Assembly: GCA_046330135.1 (NCBI GenBank) | Contig: JAXLTI010000006.1 | Coordinates: 1 to 64,000 of the forward strand | From: CAYYFX01 sp046330135 | GTDB taxonomy: Bacteria > ARS69 | Length of the DNA stretch: 64,000 nt | Direction: 5' to 3' | In this document: positions 1 through 7,778 of the stretch, in pieces | Numbering within the stretch: position 1 is the first letter of the stretch | Layout of the letters: each line of letters begins with the position of its first letter | The notes under the pieces: model-generated | Databases searched by the model: none | Seen by the model: the letters and a program-made list of their open reading frames with translations, nothing else | Told to the model about the DNA's origin: nothing | Translations under genes and position numbers: made by a program

Positions 1-1
1 C

Positions 2-223
2 ACGGTGACCTTCAACTACACGCTCGCGGCGACCCGGACCGGGGAGACGCTCCACGCCACGCTCACGCAGAGCCAGGTCTACTCTCAGCCCGGCTGCGGT
101 CCCATCCCGGACTCGTGCACGAAGACCGTGACGACCGCCACGCGGATCGGGGCCGAACCCGCGAACTGCGCGGCCCCGGTGGAGCCCGACACGTGGGGCC
201 AAGTGAAGAGCCGATACCGATAG
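2..223 (+). CDS. 3' end of a secreted-type protein with a C-terminal WGxxKxxYR tail
   Basis: Only the last 73 codons lie in the window; the frame is open from the left edge to a TAG stop, so the true start is upstream. The fragment is Thr/Ser-rich with alternating polar and hydrophobic residues, as in extracellular beta-sheet proteins, and has a close cysteine pair (CGPIPDSC). It ends EPDTWGQVKSRYR. Nearly the same ending closes the secreted protein at 46864-47688 (GWGSIKGRYR) and, after indel correction, the one at 2211-2925 (SWGGLKSLCR). The function of the body cannot be told from this piece. Confidence 0.6.
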   Translation, partial: TVTFNYTLAATRTGETLHATLTQSQVYSQPGCGPIPDSCTKTVTTATRIGAEPANCAAPVEPDTWGQVKSRYR

Positions 224-244
224 GGCCACCAGGGCAATGACGAA

Positions 245-274
245 ACGGAGCCGGGGCTCGCGCCTCGGCTCCGT
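245..274. terminator. Bidirectional hairpin between convergent genes
   Basis: Twelve-base arms (left ACGGAGCCGGGG, right CCTCGGCTCCGT) pair with one G-T wobble around the 6-nt loop CTCGCG. The hairpin lies 22 bp past the stop of the left gene and 45 bp past the stop of ku on the other strand. There is no long T tract, as is usual at this GC content. Confidence 0.65.
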
Positions 275-318
275 TCGTCTTCGGCTCCGTCCGTCCGTGG
301 CTCGGCCGGCTCCGCGGC

Positions 319-1200
319 TCAGCCGGCTTTGCGCTTGCGCTTCCCCTCGGCGCGGATCTTCGCGGAAGGCGCCATCTTCGTGGCGACCTTCTCCGAGGGC
401 TTGCGCGACGCGGCCGCGCGCTTCGCGCCCTCGACGGAGGCCTTGAGCGCCTCCATCAGGTTGATCACCTTCGGCTCGTCCACGTCGGCCACCTGGACGA
501 TCTCTTGGCCTTCGATCTTCAGCTCGATGAGCTTCCGCAGCTCGCCGACGTAGTTGTCCTTGTACTGGGCGAAGTCGAACTCCGAGAGCGTGGACGCGTC
601 CACGAGCGTCTTCGTGAGCGTGCGCTCGGCGGGCGTGACCTTCGTCTCCTGGACCTCGTCCGCGAACTCGCGCGCTTCCTTCACCTTCTCGGCGAACTGC
701 AGGATGCACATCGCGAGGAGGCCGTCGATGGGCCGGATGGCGACCATCTGCTCGCGACCGGAGAGGATCGCCGACGCGACGGCGTAGAGCCCGTCGTTCT
801 CCATCGCGTCGCGCAGCAGCTGGTACGGCTTCTGTCCGGCGGTCCCGTCGGGGGCGAGATAGTACATGCGCCCCGAGAAGAACTTCGCGTCCAACTGGTC
901 CGTGCGGACGAAGCCCACGATGTCCACGGTCTTCTCGCTCTTCTTGCGGAGCTTCTGCACTTCCTCGGGATCGATCACGACGTACTGGTCCTTCGCCTGC
1001 TCGAAGCCGGAGACGATCTCCTCCTGCGGGACGTCGCCGTGCTCGGGGCAGACCTTCTTGTAGCGGATGCGCTGGTGGCAGTCCGCGTGGAGCTGATTCA
1101 GATGGATCTCCGCGCCCGTCTGATTCGCCGTGTAGCCCTTCACGGGCACGGACACGAGCGAGAGGCGCAGGAAGCCCTTGAAGGAAGATCGCGGTGGCAT
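319..1200 (-). CDS. ku: Ku, non-homologous end-joining end-binding protein
   Basis: A 293-residue protein of the size of bacterial Ku, which forms a homodimeric ring on double-strand break ends and recruits LigD. The start MPPRSSFKGFLRLSLVSVPVKGY is the usual Ku opening (S-x-x-G-x-L-x-L-x-L-V-x-x-P-V), followed by the QLH...RI+YKK/VCP...GDVP segment and the central beta-barrel core (IDPEEVQKLR, YYLAPD near the middle). The last 30 residues are Lys/Arg/Ala-rich, like the DNA-contacting extended tail of many bacterial Ku proteins. It stands alone; ligD is 6.6 kb away on the other strand. A weak TAAGCT -10 element at 1211-1216 would give a nearly leaderless mRNA. Confidence 0.95.
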   Translation of the reverse strand: MPPRSSFKGFLRLSLVSVPVKGYTANQTGAEIHLNQLHADCHQRIRYKKVCPEHGDVPQEEIVSGFEQAKDQYVVIDPEEVQKLRKKSEKTVDIVGFVRTDQLDAKFFSGRMYYLAPDGTAGQKPYQLLRDAMENDGLYAVASAILSGREQMVAIRPIDGLLAMCILQFAEKVKEAREFADEVQETKVTPAERTLTKTLVDASTLSEFDFAQYKDNYVGELRKLIELKIEGQEIVQVADVDEPKVINLMEALKASVEGAKRAAASRKPSEKVATKMAPSAKIRAEGKRKRKAG

Positions 1201-1377
1201 GATGAGAACGAGCTTAGCACCGTCCTGGGGCGTCGTCGAAGCGGGATGTCGGTGTCGCGCACCGTCGTCGCGGCAGAAGTGGACGGTATGCTCCGCTGCT
1301 TCGCGCGGGACCTCTGCGCGCTCGAGATGGCCCGGCGGCCCCCTCGATCGCGACGAGCGTCGGAGGCCGCAGGAGCC

Positions 1378-1953
1378 TCAGTTCAGGCAGCGGAAGTAGA
1401 CGAGGCCGCAGCCGTCGTCGCTCCGGAACCACCGTCGAGCCGCCATTCGTGCGATCCACAGGCCGCCCTGCCCGTCCGGCACGAAGTCCACGTCGACCGT
1501 TCCGTTGCACCCACTGTGATAGCCGAGCGTATCCGTGCAGAAGAGGTTCATCCCCGCCCGCATCCGCCAGCGATGCCCCGGGAGCGGCGTGGGACCGTCG
1601 GAATAGAAGCTCCACTCTCGCTCGGGTCCCTTCGCGATCACGCGAGTCAGCCAGCCGATCTCTTGGTCGCGGTGCCACGGAAACGACGCGCCGCACGACG
1701 CGCGGCCTGCGCAGTACGGATCGATCTCGAAGACGAAGTCCGGCGAGAGCAGGCTCCGCATCGTCTCGACGTCGCCGGCCGCGAACGCGGCGGAGTATGC
1801 CTGAAGGACCGTCTCCGGCATGGGCGCGTCGGGCGCCGCTCCGAGGCTCGTCGTGAGGTGATCGATCGGTGCGAGCGGGGGGGTGTCGTCGTGGCCGCAT
1901 CCGACGCCGAGGGCGAAGCCGGCCGCGATGACGAAGAAGGGCCTGAGCCGCAT
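1378..1953 (-). CDS. Putative lipoprotein with a SnoaL-like fold
   Basis: Starts at the ATG that opens a lipoprotein signal (basic MRLR, hydrophobic core, lipobox LGVGC with Cys19); longer upstream starts would bury this signal. The 191-residue product continues with AYSAAFAAGDVETMRSLLSPDFVF, the typical first helix and strand of SnoaL/NTF2-like domains, and has six cysteines in the mature part, including paired CAGRASC and CTDTLGYHSGC, which suggests disulfides in the periplasm. SnoaL-like domains bind small molecules or catalyse diverse reactions, so no reaction can be named. It is monocistronic, between ku and an oppositely directed secreted-protein gene. Confidence 0.75.
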   Translation of the reverse strand: MRLRPFFVIAAGFALGVGCGHDDTPPLAPIDHLTTSLGAAPDAPMPETVLQAYSAAFAAGDVETMRSLLSPDFVFEIDPYCAGRASCGASFPWHRDQEIGWLTRVIAKGPEREWSFYSDGPTPLPGHRWRMRAGMNLFCTDTLGYHSGCNGTVDVDFVPDGQGGLWIARMAARRWFRSDDGCGLVYFRCLN

Positions 1954-2210
1954 GGCAACTCTCCCCGCGAAACGACGCCCCAACGGCCCAGGATAGCAAT
2001 TCAGGATCCCATAGTCCACTGCAGGATCCCATGGACCAGAGACCGCGCAACACGCTCGATGGAGCGCGTCGCCACGCGACGATCGGGCGTTCGAGCGCGC
2101 ATCGCCGTCGAACGGCGGCCTTTCCACGCGGCCCGATTGCCTCAGGGTCGGCGCCCGTCGCATACTCCACGGGCTGAGTCCCTCCCCGCGCATCCGGAAG
2201 GAGAGCCGCC

Positions 2211-2925
2211 ATGCACCGACGCTTCTCGATTCACCTCTTCGCGCTCGCGCTCGCCCTCCCGGCAGCCGCGCATGCGGTCACCTTCGTCGACGAGTTCGAA
2301 GGAGGCGTCAACGCCGCAGGATGGTCCTACATCCAGGGCTTCGACACCCTGGAGCCCACGGGCGGCAACCCCGGCGGGTGGCTCCACAGTCCCCTGCTCG
2401 ACACCGTGGACCCCACGCTCTCCTCGGTCGTCGACGGCGCCACGCCCTTCACGGGCGATTACCACGCGGCCAACGTGACGCGGATCAGCGTGGATCTGCA
2501 GACGCTGCACGTGGACTTCGGGGACGGGAGCGAGTTCAACGTCGTGCTGCTGCTGCGCAAGACGAACGGCACGCCGGACGACATCACCGACGACGACTTC
2601 GTCTACGCCATCGGCGCGGCGACCCCGGCGGTGGGTCAGGGCTGGGTGCACTACCAGTTCGACGTTCCGAGCCAGTCCGCCGATGCCGTCCCCGCGGGTT
2701 GGGCCGGCGGCTCCATCGACGACTGCGAGCATTTCCGCCCCGGCGTCACGTGGAGCGACATCATGCAGCGTCGATCGCGTGGAGATCCACTTCCTGCAAC
2801 CGTGCTTCTTCGCGATCTTCCAGCAGTGGGAGGTCGGCGCGCGGACAACGTGGCGATCGAGACGGCCGGGCCCACCGCGGTGGAGCCCACGAGCTGGGGC
2901 GGGCTGAAGAGCCTCATGCCGCTGA
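2211..2925 (+). pseudogene. Secreted jelly-roll-like protein, frame broken by indels
   Basis: GGAAGGAGAG precedes an ATG and a signal peptide ending AAAHAVTFVDEF. The body (GWSYIQGFDTLEPTGGNPGG, FTGDYHAANVTRISVDL) looks like an extracellular carbohydrate-binding or laminin-G-like sandwich, but no family is certain. The frame is interrupted: after TWSDIMQ near 2769 the sensible continuation (VDRVEIHFLQPCFFAIFQQW) lies in the +1 frame until about 2841, then returns as DNVAIE in the first frame. Dropping one base near 2916 would replace the read-through end by SWGGLKSLCR and a stop at 2923-2925, restoring the WGxxKxxYR-type tail. With no correction the frame runs to 2960. The changes are either sequencing errors or decay; neighbours to 5.5 kb show the same pattern. 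Confidence 0.6.
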
Positions 2926-2956
2926 CAAGCCGCGTGACCGCGCACCCGGCGCGCGC

Positions 2957-3671
2957 GTGACCGCACAGGCGGCGCGCGTGCGCGAGGTCCTCGCCTTCTT
3001 CGAGAAGCGTGGATCCAAGCGCAACCGCGAGGAATGGCCCGCTACGGCATCGTCGCGCCGAAGGTCTACGGCGTGTCCATGGCCGTGATCCAGACGCTGG
3101 CGAAGCGGTTGGGCAAGGACCACGAGCTGGCGGCGGCGCTGTGGGACACCGGCTGGTACGAGGCGCGCCAGCTGACCGCGTTCGGCGGACGATCGAAGCG
3201 CGTCACGGCCGCGCAGATGGACCGCTGGGCCGCGACTTCGACAACTGGGCGATCTGCGACGGATTGTGCTTCCACCTCTTCGACCGCACGCCGCACGCGT
3301 GGAAGAAGGTGGACCTGTGGAGCCGGCGAAAGGACGAGTTCCCGAAGCGCGCCGCCTTCGCCCTTCTCGCCAGCCTCGCGCTGCACGACAAGGAGGCTCC
3401 GGACGCGCCGTTCCTCCGTTCGCTGCGCCTCATCGAGGGCGCCGCGACCGACGAGCGCAACTTCGTGAAGAAGGGCGTGAGCTGGGCGCTGCGCGCGGTG
3501 GGTCAGCGCAGCGCGGCGCTCCACGAGGCGGCCGTCGGCCTGGCGCGGCGGCTCGAGGAATCGGAGAGCGCCGCGGCGCGTTGGGTCAGGGACGCGCGGA
3601 AGGAGCTGACGAGCGCGTTGGTGCAGAAGAGGCTTCGCGCCCGAGAGAAGCGGCGAGCCGCCGCATCGTGA
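2957..3671 (+). pseudogene. AlkD-like DNA alkylation repair protein, two frame breaks
   Basis: Three segments in different frames join into one HEAT-repeat protein of the AlkD family, DNA glycosylases that remove bulky or cationic alkylated bases. A GTG at 2957 opens a helix ending EKRGSKRNRE. One base is missing at 3032-3034, after which MARYGIVAPKVYGVS and LWDTGWYEARQL follow from 3034. A second missing base near 3230 moves the frame to RDFDNWAICDGLCFHLFDRTP and WSRRKDEFPKRAAFALLASLALHD, running to 3671. The DFDNWAICD and KRAAFALLA blocks are the conserved core. Joined, the product is close to full length (about 235 residues), with no internal stop other than those caused by the shifts. Confidence 0.7.
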
Positions 3672-3683
3672 GCGCGCGCCGAC

Positions 3684-4083
3684 TCACCACAAGGTTCGCG
3701 TCCGGTACGTGCGATAGGCTTCCCCGAAGCGCTCCGCGGCGGGACTCCCGTCGCGCCTGCCACGCCTGGAGCGCGATGAGCGCACCTGAGGCCCGAGCAG
3801 CCACGCCCGGTCCAGGAGGATGACGACCCCGAGGAGCGTATCGAGGGAAGAGATACATGGGGTGCGGGATCTTCGCGTAGAGGCCGTGAATTCCCCGGCC
3901 CTTCGCCTCGGGGTGAAGCAGGCACGTCGCCAGGCACCACCGGCGCGCGAGAAGAAGGAGCGGCACGCCTCCGAGCGCCAGCGCACTGCCTACGATCAGG
4001 GTCTGTGACCTCGTCCCATGCTGGGTGAGATGGGCCGCCCCCCAGCCCAGCAGCGCTGCAAGTGCGAGAATCGCGGGTCTCAT
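3684..4083 (-). pseudogene. Isoprenylcysteine methyltransferase-like membrane protein, frameshifted
   Basis: From an ATG at 4083 the frame gives two hydrophobic segments (MRPAILALAALLGW; LIVGSALALGGVPLLLLARR) and then GLYAKIPHPMYL, similar to the HPxY SAM-binding region of the ICMT/PEMT membrane methyltransferases. Near 3857 the sensible sequence moves to another frame (LDTLLGVVILLDRAWLLGP), probably back (LQAWQARRES), and then to FGEAYRTYRTRTLW and a TGA at 3684-3686. F-G-x-x-Y-x-x-Y is the typical end of this family. At least one and probably three indels are needed. A shorter relative missing the centre lies at 5473-5589. Confidence 0.5.
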
Positions 4084-4136
4084 GGTCTCCTCCGAACGAG
4101 TGGCTTCAGGCCCGCGAGGGCTCGGCGAAGACCGTC

Positions 4137-4660
4137 TCACCTCGCAGAGGATCGACGCGGGCGCTGCTTCGCCGACACCGAGCGGATGATCAGCCGGCAA
4201 GGTCCGCTCGCCGGGAACGGGACGCTGGACTGAGCCACCGCGGCGTCGATGAGCGCGTCCACCTCCGGGCGCGCCAGGACGTCCGCCGATGCCAGGCGAA
4301 CGAAGCGGGTCTGCTTGCCTCCGCCCAGCAGGATCTTCTTCGGATCCGGAAGACGGGCGCCACGGATGAAGCACAGCCCCACGCCGTTCGCTCCGGCGGC
4401 GATCGAGGACTACTTGATCGGACGGGCGCTCGAAGGGCCATGGCCGATCACGAAGTTGTAGTTGGCCGTAGACCAGCTCGAAGGCGCTCGGGAAGCGCCG
4501 GCGCAACCGCCGGCGCACGGCGCGAATCACCGTCCGGTGCTTCGGCTCGAACTTCGCGATGAAGCCGCGGAGCTGCGCTTCGGCGGTCGGGGAGGATCGA
4601 GCCGCCGGCGTGCCGGCTTCCTGCGAGGCTTCGCCGGGCAGGCGCGGGCTTGCCGGTCAT
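4137..4660 (-). pseudogene. DUF1801-family protein broken by about four indels
   Basis: GAAGGAGGGGCC precedes the ATG at 4660. Pieces in three frames assemble into a DUF1801 protein: AQLRGFIAKFEPKHRTVIRAV (about 4600-4530), FPSAFELVYG, NYNFVIG, ERPSDQVV, then SIAAGANGVGLCFIRGARLPDPKKIL, GGGKQTRFVRL and RPEVDALIDAA to a stop at 4137. The order and spacing fit a complete protein of about 170 residues, so a whole gene is present but cannot be read without correcting about four shifts. DUF1801 proteins are small soluble proteins of unknown biochemical role. Confidence 0.6.
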
Positions 4661-4792
4661 GGCCCCTCCTTCCTCGGAAGCCGTCATCGTACGCGATCGC
4701 GACGCTTCACGCGGATCGAGCGCTGGGGAGCCGACGAAGCGTGGCGCCGAGGATCCAGAGGGGCTCGTTCCGGCCCCATCCCGTCCGAGGGC

Positions 4793-4821
4793 TTGACAGG
4801 GGGTCCGTGGACATATATAAC
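4793..4821 (+). promoter_or_regulatory. Strong sigma-70-type promoter of the arsR gene
   Basis: A perfect -35 box TTGACA (4793-4798), a 17-bp spacer and TATAAC (4816-4821, five of six consensus bases). This is the best consensus promoter in the window. Its -10 box overlaps the first dyad of the operator at 4818-4847, so a bound repressor would occlude RNA polymerase. Confidence 0.85.
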
Positions 4822-4847
4822 CAAAGGGTTAAATAACCGAAAGGTTA
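4818..4847 (+). promoter_or_regulatory. Tandem palindromic operator for the ArsR-type repressor
   Basis: Two 14-bp dyads stand 2 bp apart: TAACCAAAGGGTTA (4818-4831) and TAACCGAAAGGTTA (4834-4847). Both have the half-site TAACC/GGTTA and a 4-nt centre, and their centres are 16 bp apart. They fill the space from the -10 box almost to the ATG at 4854, as expected for autorepression by the adjacent winged-helix protein. Confidence 0.8.
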
Positions 4848-4853
4848 CGGTCC

Positions 4854-5459
4854 ATGGTCACCACGCGCACCGACCGCCTCAGCGCCACCCTCGCGGCCCT
4901 TGCCGATCCCACCCGCCGGGCGATCCTCGTCCGGCTTTCCCAGGGCGCCACCACCGTCAAGGAGCTGTCGGCTCCGTTCGACATGAGCGGCCCGGCCGTC
5001 TCGAAGCACCTGCGGGTGCTCGAGCGCGCGGGACTCATTCGACGGGGACGAGACGCGCAGCGGCGTCCCTGCACCCTCGCCGCCGCGCCGCTCCGCGAGG
5101 TCGCGGAGTGGGCCGCGGAGTTCCGGCGCTTCTGGGACGCCAGCTACGCGCGTCTCGACACGTATCTCCAGCAACTCGGTTGGAGGAGAAGCCCGATGAC
5201 GATCAGCCCCGGTAGAACCGGCGTCACCACTTATTCCACGCCGAGCGACCTCGAGATCGTGGCCGTGCGCATCGTGGACGCGCCGCGCCGCATCGCCTGG
5301 AAGGCTTGGACTCAGCCGAAGCACGTGCAGAGCTGGCTGCTCGGCCCTGAGGGCTGGACGATGCCCGTGTGCGAGATCGACCTCCGGGTCAGCGGAGCGT
5401 GGCGGTTCGTGTGGCGCCACGAAGACGGTCGCGAGCTGGAGATGAGCGCGCCTTCGTGA
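4854..5459 (+). CDS. ArsR-family repressor read together with a truncated AHSA1 domain
   Basis: Residues 1-100 form an ArsR winged helix (LAALADPTRRAILVRL; recognition helix region MSGPAVSKHLRVLERAGLI) that lacks the cysteine metal-binding motif, so it is more like the SdpR-type regulators paired with AHSA1 proteins. Residues about 115-201 begin an AHSA1/SRPBCC ligand-binding domain (IVDAPRRIAWKAWT, WLLGPEGWTMP) but stop after GRELEMSAPS, about half the usual length. The fusion is probably artificial: shifting one base near 5182 gives LEEKPDDDQPR and a stop at 5215, overlapping an ATG at 5196 for a separate AHSA1 gene, the common arrangement. The AHSA1 part is cut where the methyltransferase-like remnant at 5473-5589 begins on the other strand. 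Confidence 0.75.
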   Translation: MVTTRTDRLSATLAALADPTRRAILVRLSQGATTVKELSAPFDMSGPAVSKHLRVLERAGLIRRGRDAQRRPCTLAAAPLREVAEWAAEFRRFWDASYARLDTYLQQLGWRRSPMTISPGRTGVTTYSTPSDLEIVAVRIVDAPRRIAWKAWTQPKHVQSWLLGPEGWTMPVCEIDLRVSGAWRFVWRHEDGRELEMSAPS

Positions 5460-5472
5460 GGCCGGTGCCTCC

Positions 5473-5589
5473 CCACGGGGTTCGCGATCGGTACGCGCGA
5501 TGCGCGTCGCCGAACTGCCGTCGCGCGAGGAGAAGCAGCGGCACGCCCGCCAGCACCAGCGCGCCGCCCACGGTCAGGGTCTTGGGCAT
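5473..5589 (-). pseudogene. Internally deleted relative of the 3684-4083 methyltransferase-like gene
   Basis: From an ATG at 5589 the product starts like the gene at 3684-4083 (TLTVGGALVLAGVPLLLLAR against TLIVGSALALGGVPLLLLAR) and passes directly into FGDAHRAYRSRTPW, the equivalent of its end FGEAYRTYRTRTLW. The central HPMY and transmembrane segments are absent and the stop is lost; the frame runs on to 5389 under the AHSA1 coding strand. This looks like a deletion derivative of a paralogue. Confidence 0.5.
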
Positions 5590-5704
5590 GGACCGTTTCG
5601 CTTCGCCGCTCGTCGCCGATCCTCGCCGATTGGCCCGGGTCGATGAACACGGTAGTCTTCGCCCAGTCGCACGGACGGACCACTCACCAGGAGGAAGCAC
5701 GCCG

Positions 5705-6472
5705 ATGACCACGGGCACGCGCAAGCCGGGCGATTTCTGCTGGATCAACATGCTGACCCCCGAGCCCGCCGAGGCGCGCGCGTTCTTCGGCAAGCTGCTC
5801 GGCTGGACGTACGTGGAGATGACGGGAGTGGCGGGTCACGCGGTGAAGGTGGGTGGACGCGACATCGGCGGCCTCTTCGACGTCGTGAGCCCGGGCCGGC
5901 CGAAGGCGCCGCCGATGATCGGCGTCATGGTGAAAGTGGACAGCGCGGACGCGACCGCCAAGAAGGTCGCCTCGCTCGGCGGCAAGGCGCAGCCCGCCTT
6001 CGACATCATGGACGCGGGGCGCATGGCGGTCTGTCACGATCCGAACGGCGCCCAGTTCGATCTCTGGGAGCCGAAGAAGATGCTCGGCACCGACGTGGAC
6101 GCGAGCCTCCACGGCGCGCCGAGCTGGTTCGAGACGATGACCACCGACGTCGGCCGGGCCGCGAAGTTCTACTCGTCCTTGTTCGGCTGGGAGGCGGAGA
6201 CGATGCCGATGCCGGGCGGGTCGTACACCACCTTCAAGCTCGGCGACGCCTACGTCGCCGGCATGATGGCGATCACGCCGGAGATGGGCGGCATGCCGCC
6301 GTGCTGGGGAACGTACTTCACGGTGAAGGACGCGGACGAGACCGCGCGGGAAGCGGCGAAGCTCGGCGCCGCGCTCTGCGTGCCGCCCCAGGACGTGCCG
6401 GGCGTGGGGCGCTTCTGCGGGATCACGTCGCCGCAGGGGGTGACTTTCTTCGCGATCAGGTACGCGCGCTGA
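5705..6472 (+). CDS. Two-domain VOC (glyoxalase/dioxygenase superfamily) protein
   Basis: GGAGGAAGC lies 6 nt before the ATG. The 255-residue product holds two VOC beta-alpha-beta-beta-beta modules: residues about 8-125 (FCWINMLTPEPAEARAFFGKLLGW ... HDPNGAQFDLWEP) and about 135-252 (WFETMTTDVGRAAKFYSSLFGW ... SPQGVTFFAIRY). Each opens with the D/E-x-x-x-A-x-x-F-Y/F-x-x-L-F-G-W helix common to proteins annotated as glyoxalase or bleomycin-resistance-like. The substrate cannot be assigned and no signal peptide is present. It is the first unbroken gene after the indel-rich stretch and stands alone, converging on the sulfite-oxidase-like gene only 8 bp away. Confidence 0.88.
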   Translation: MTTGTRKPGDFCWINMLTPEPAEARAFFGKLLGWTYVEMTGVAGHAVKVGGRDIGGLFDVVSPGRPKAPPMIGVMVKVDSADATAKKVASLGGKAQPAFDIMDAGRMAVCHDPNGAQFDLWEPKKMLGTDVDASLHGAPSWFETMTTDVGRAAKFYSSLFGWEAETMPMPGGSYTTFKLGDAYVAGMMAITPEMGGMPPCWGTYFTVKDADETAREAAKLGAALCVPPQDVPGVGRFCGITSPQGVTFFAIRYAR

Positions 6473-6480
6473 CGGCTTCG

Positions 6481-7545
6481 CTAGACCACGGTGACCGGGA
6501 CGCTCTGCACCATGTTGTTACCCATGCCCTGCAGGTTCCAGGGTTGCTCCAGCGGCTGCGTGTTGCCGGCGGAGTCCGTCGCGCGGCACGAGAGAACGTG
6601 CTCGCCCCGAGGCGCGTCCCACGCGAAACGCCACGCGCGCCAGGCGAACGGTCCGAGCGGCGCTCCGAGCGTGGCCGGCGCCCAGGTCCCGTCGATGCCC
6701 ACGTCGACGCGGACGATGGGTGCCATCCCGGACCACGCTCGCCCGCGAACGTCCGCGCGCCCGGCCGCGAGCGTCCTGCGGCGGGAGAGGAAATCGGGGA
6801 AGCCGGGTGGAATCAGCAGCGCGCGCGGGCGGATGCGACGGACGGGCTCTCCCGGGTCGTCGGGGCCGCTCTTGTACCAGTACGCCACGCTCTGCTGATA
6901 GCCCTCGAACGGTCGGATCGACGCTTCGATCCGGACCAACCACTTCACGCTCGTCATTCCGTACCAGCCCGGGACGAGGAGCCGCAGGGGGGCTCCATGC
7001 TGGGGCTCGAGCGGGCGCCCGTTCATCTCGTAGGCGAGCAACACCTCCGCGCGCGTCGTCTCCTCGAGGCCCAGGCTGCGCGCGTAGTCGTGCTCGTGGC
7101 CTTTCTCGACCCCGTGATCGGCCCCGACGAAGACGATCTCGGTGGTGCCCGGCTGCACGCCGGCCTCCTCCAGCACGCCGGCGAGCGGCGTCCCGGTCCA
7201 CTCGGCGGTGCCCACCGCTTCGTTCAGCCACGGCTGGCTGATCGGACGCGGCTGCAGGCGGGCGCGACCGTTGCCGGCGCACTCGAGGGTCACGAGCGCG
7301 GTGTGGCGCGGCCGGGCCCGGAGGTCGTCCAGGGTGAGCGAAAGGGCGCGACGCACGTTCCCCCCGACCGCCAAGCGCCACTCGCGCGGGTCGATCGCCG
7401 GGATGTCGAAGTGCACGAGCAGGTAGTGCAGTCCGACCGGGGTCACGTCGTAGCGCAGCGCCTCGAGCGGCAGCCCCCGGTTGCGCGCAGCGAGCTGCAG
7501 TTCCTCGAGCGTGAGCGGACCGTCGGTGGGCGCGGGCCCTTGCAC
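6481..7545 (-). CDS. Sulfite-oxidase-family molybdenum cofactor enzyme
   Basis: Start chosen at the GTG at 7545 because AAAGGAGTG stands 5 nt upstream; an ATG at 7677 would add 44 Pro/Arg-rich residues with no ribosome site. The 354-residue product has the oxidoreductase molybdopterin fold (residues about 30-225), with molybdenum-ligating Cys89 in TLECAGNGR, and PGWYGMTSVKWL near the end of that fold. The C-terminal dimerisation domain (about 235-350) includes GRAWSGMAPIVRVDV and WRFAWDA. No heme b5 domain and no Sec or Tat signal is visible, so a cytoplasmic location is likely unless the start is wrong. There is no cytochrome partner gene nearby. The reaction could be sulfite oxidation or another oxo transfer. 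Confidence 0.88.
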   Translation of the reverse strand: MQGPAPTDGPLTLEELQLAARNRGLPLEALRYDVTPVGLHYLLVHFDIPAIDPREWRLAVGGNVRRALSLTLDDLRARPRHTALVTLECAGNGRARLQPRPISQPWLNEAVGTAEWTGTPLAGVLEEAGVQPGTTEIVFVGADHGVEKGHEHDYARSLGLEETTRAEVLLAYEMNGRPLEPQHGAPLRLLVPGWYGMTSVKWLVRIEASIRPFEGYQQSVAYWYKSGPDDPGEPVRRIRPRALLIPPGFPDFLSRRRTLAAGRADVRGRAWSGMAPIVRVDVGIDGTWAPATLGAPLGPFAWRAWRFAWDAPRGEHVLSCRATDSAGNTQPLEQPWNLQGMGNNMVQSVPVTVV

Positions 7546-7778
7546 GGGGTCACTCCTTTTCCCGCGCGTCCCACCCCATCGTGGCGGCGGGCGGTTGGGC
7601 GGGGCAGGTGTCCTCTTGGAGATTTCGGCCGGTGCAACTCGGCGTGGCGGCGACGATACCGCCGCCGACCTCGACATTCAACGATCGCCGGCGCTCGGTG
7701 GCGGGAGGCCGCGCACTCCCCGATGCTCCGGGCCGAAGGTGTCCCGTCCGCGCGTCATCGACGTTAGAATCCCCGGCC

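Noticed and set aside
237..446. A short plus-strand frame after the first gene
   Set aside because: It covers the terminator hairpin and the 3' end of ku antisense; Arg/Pro-rich and unlikely to be coding.
505..2478. A 657-codon plus-strand frame across ku and the lipoprotein gene
   Set aside because: It is antisense to ku, whose family is unmistakable, and has shadow composition.
4854..5459. A genuine ArsR-AHSA1 fusion protein
   Set aside because: A one-base change restores the usual two overlapping genes, and this lies in the indel-rich stretch; the AHSA1 half is also cut short.
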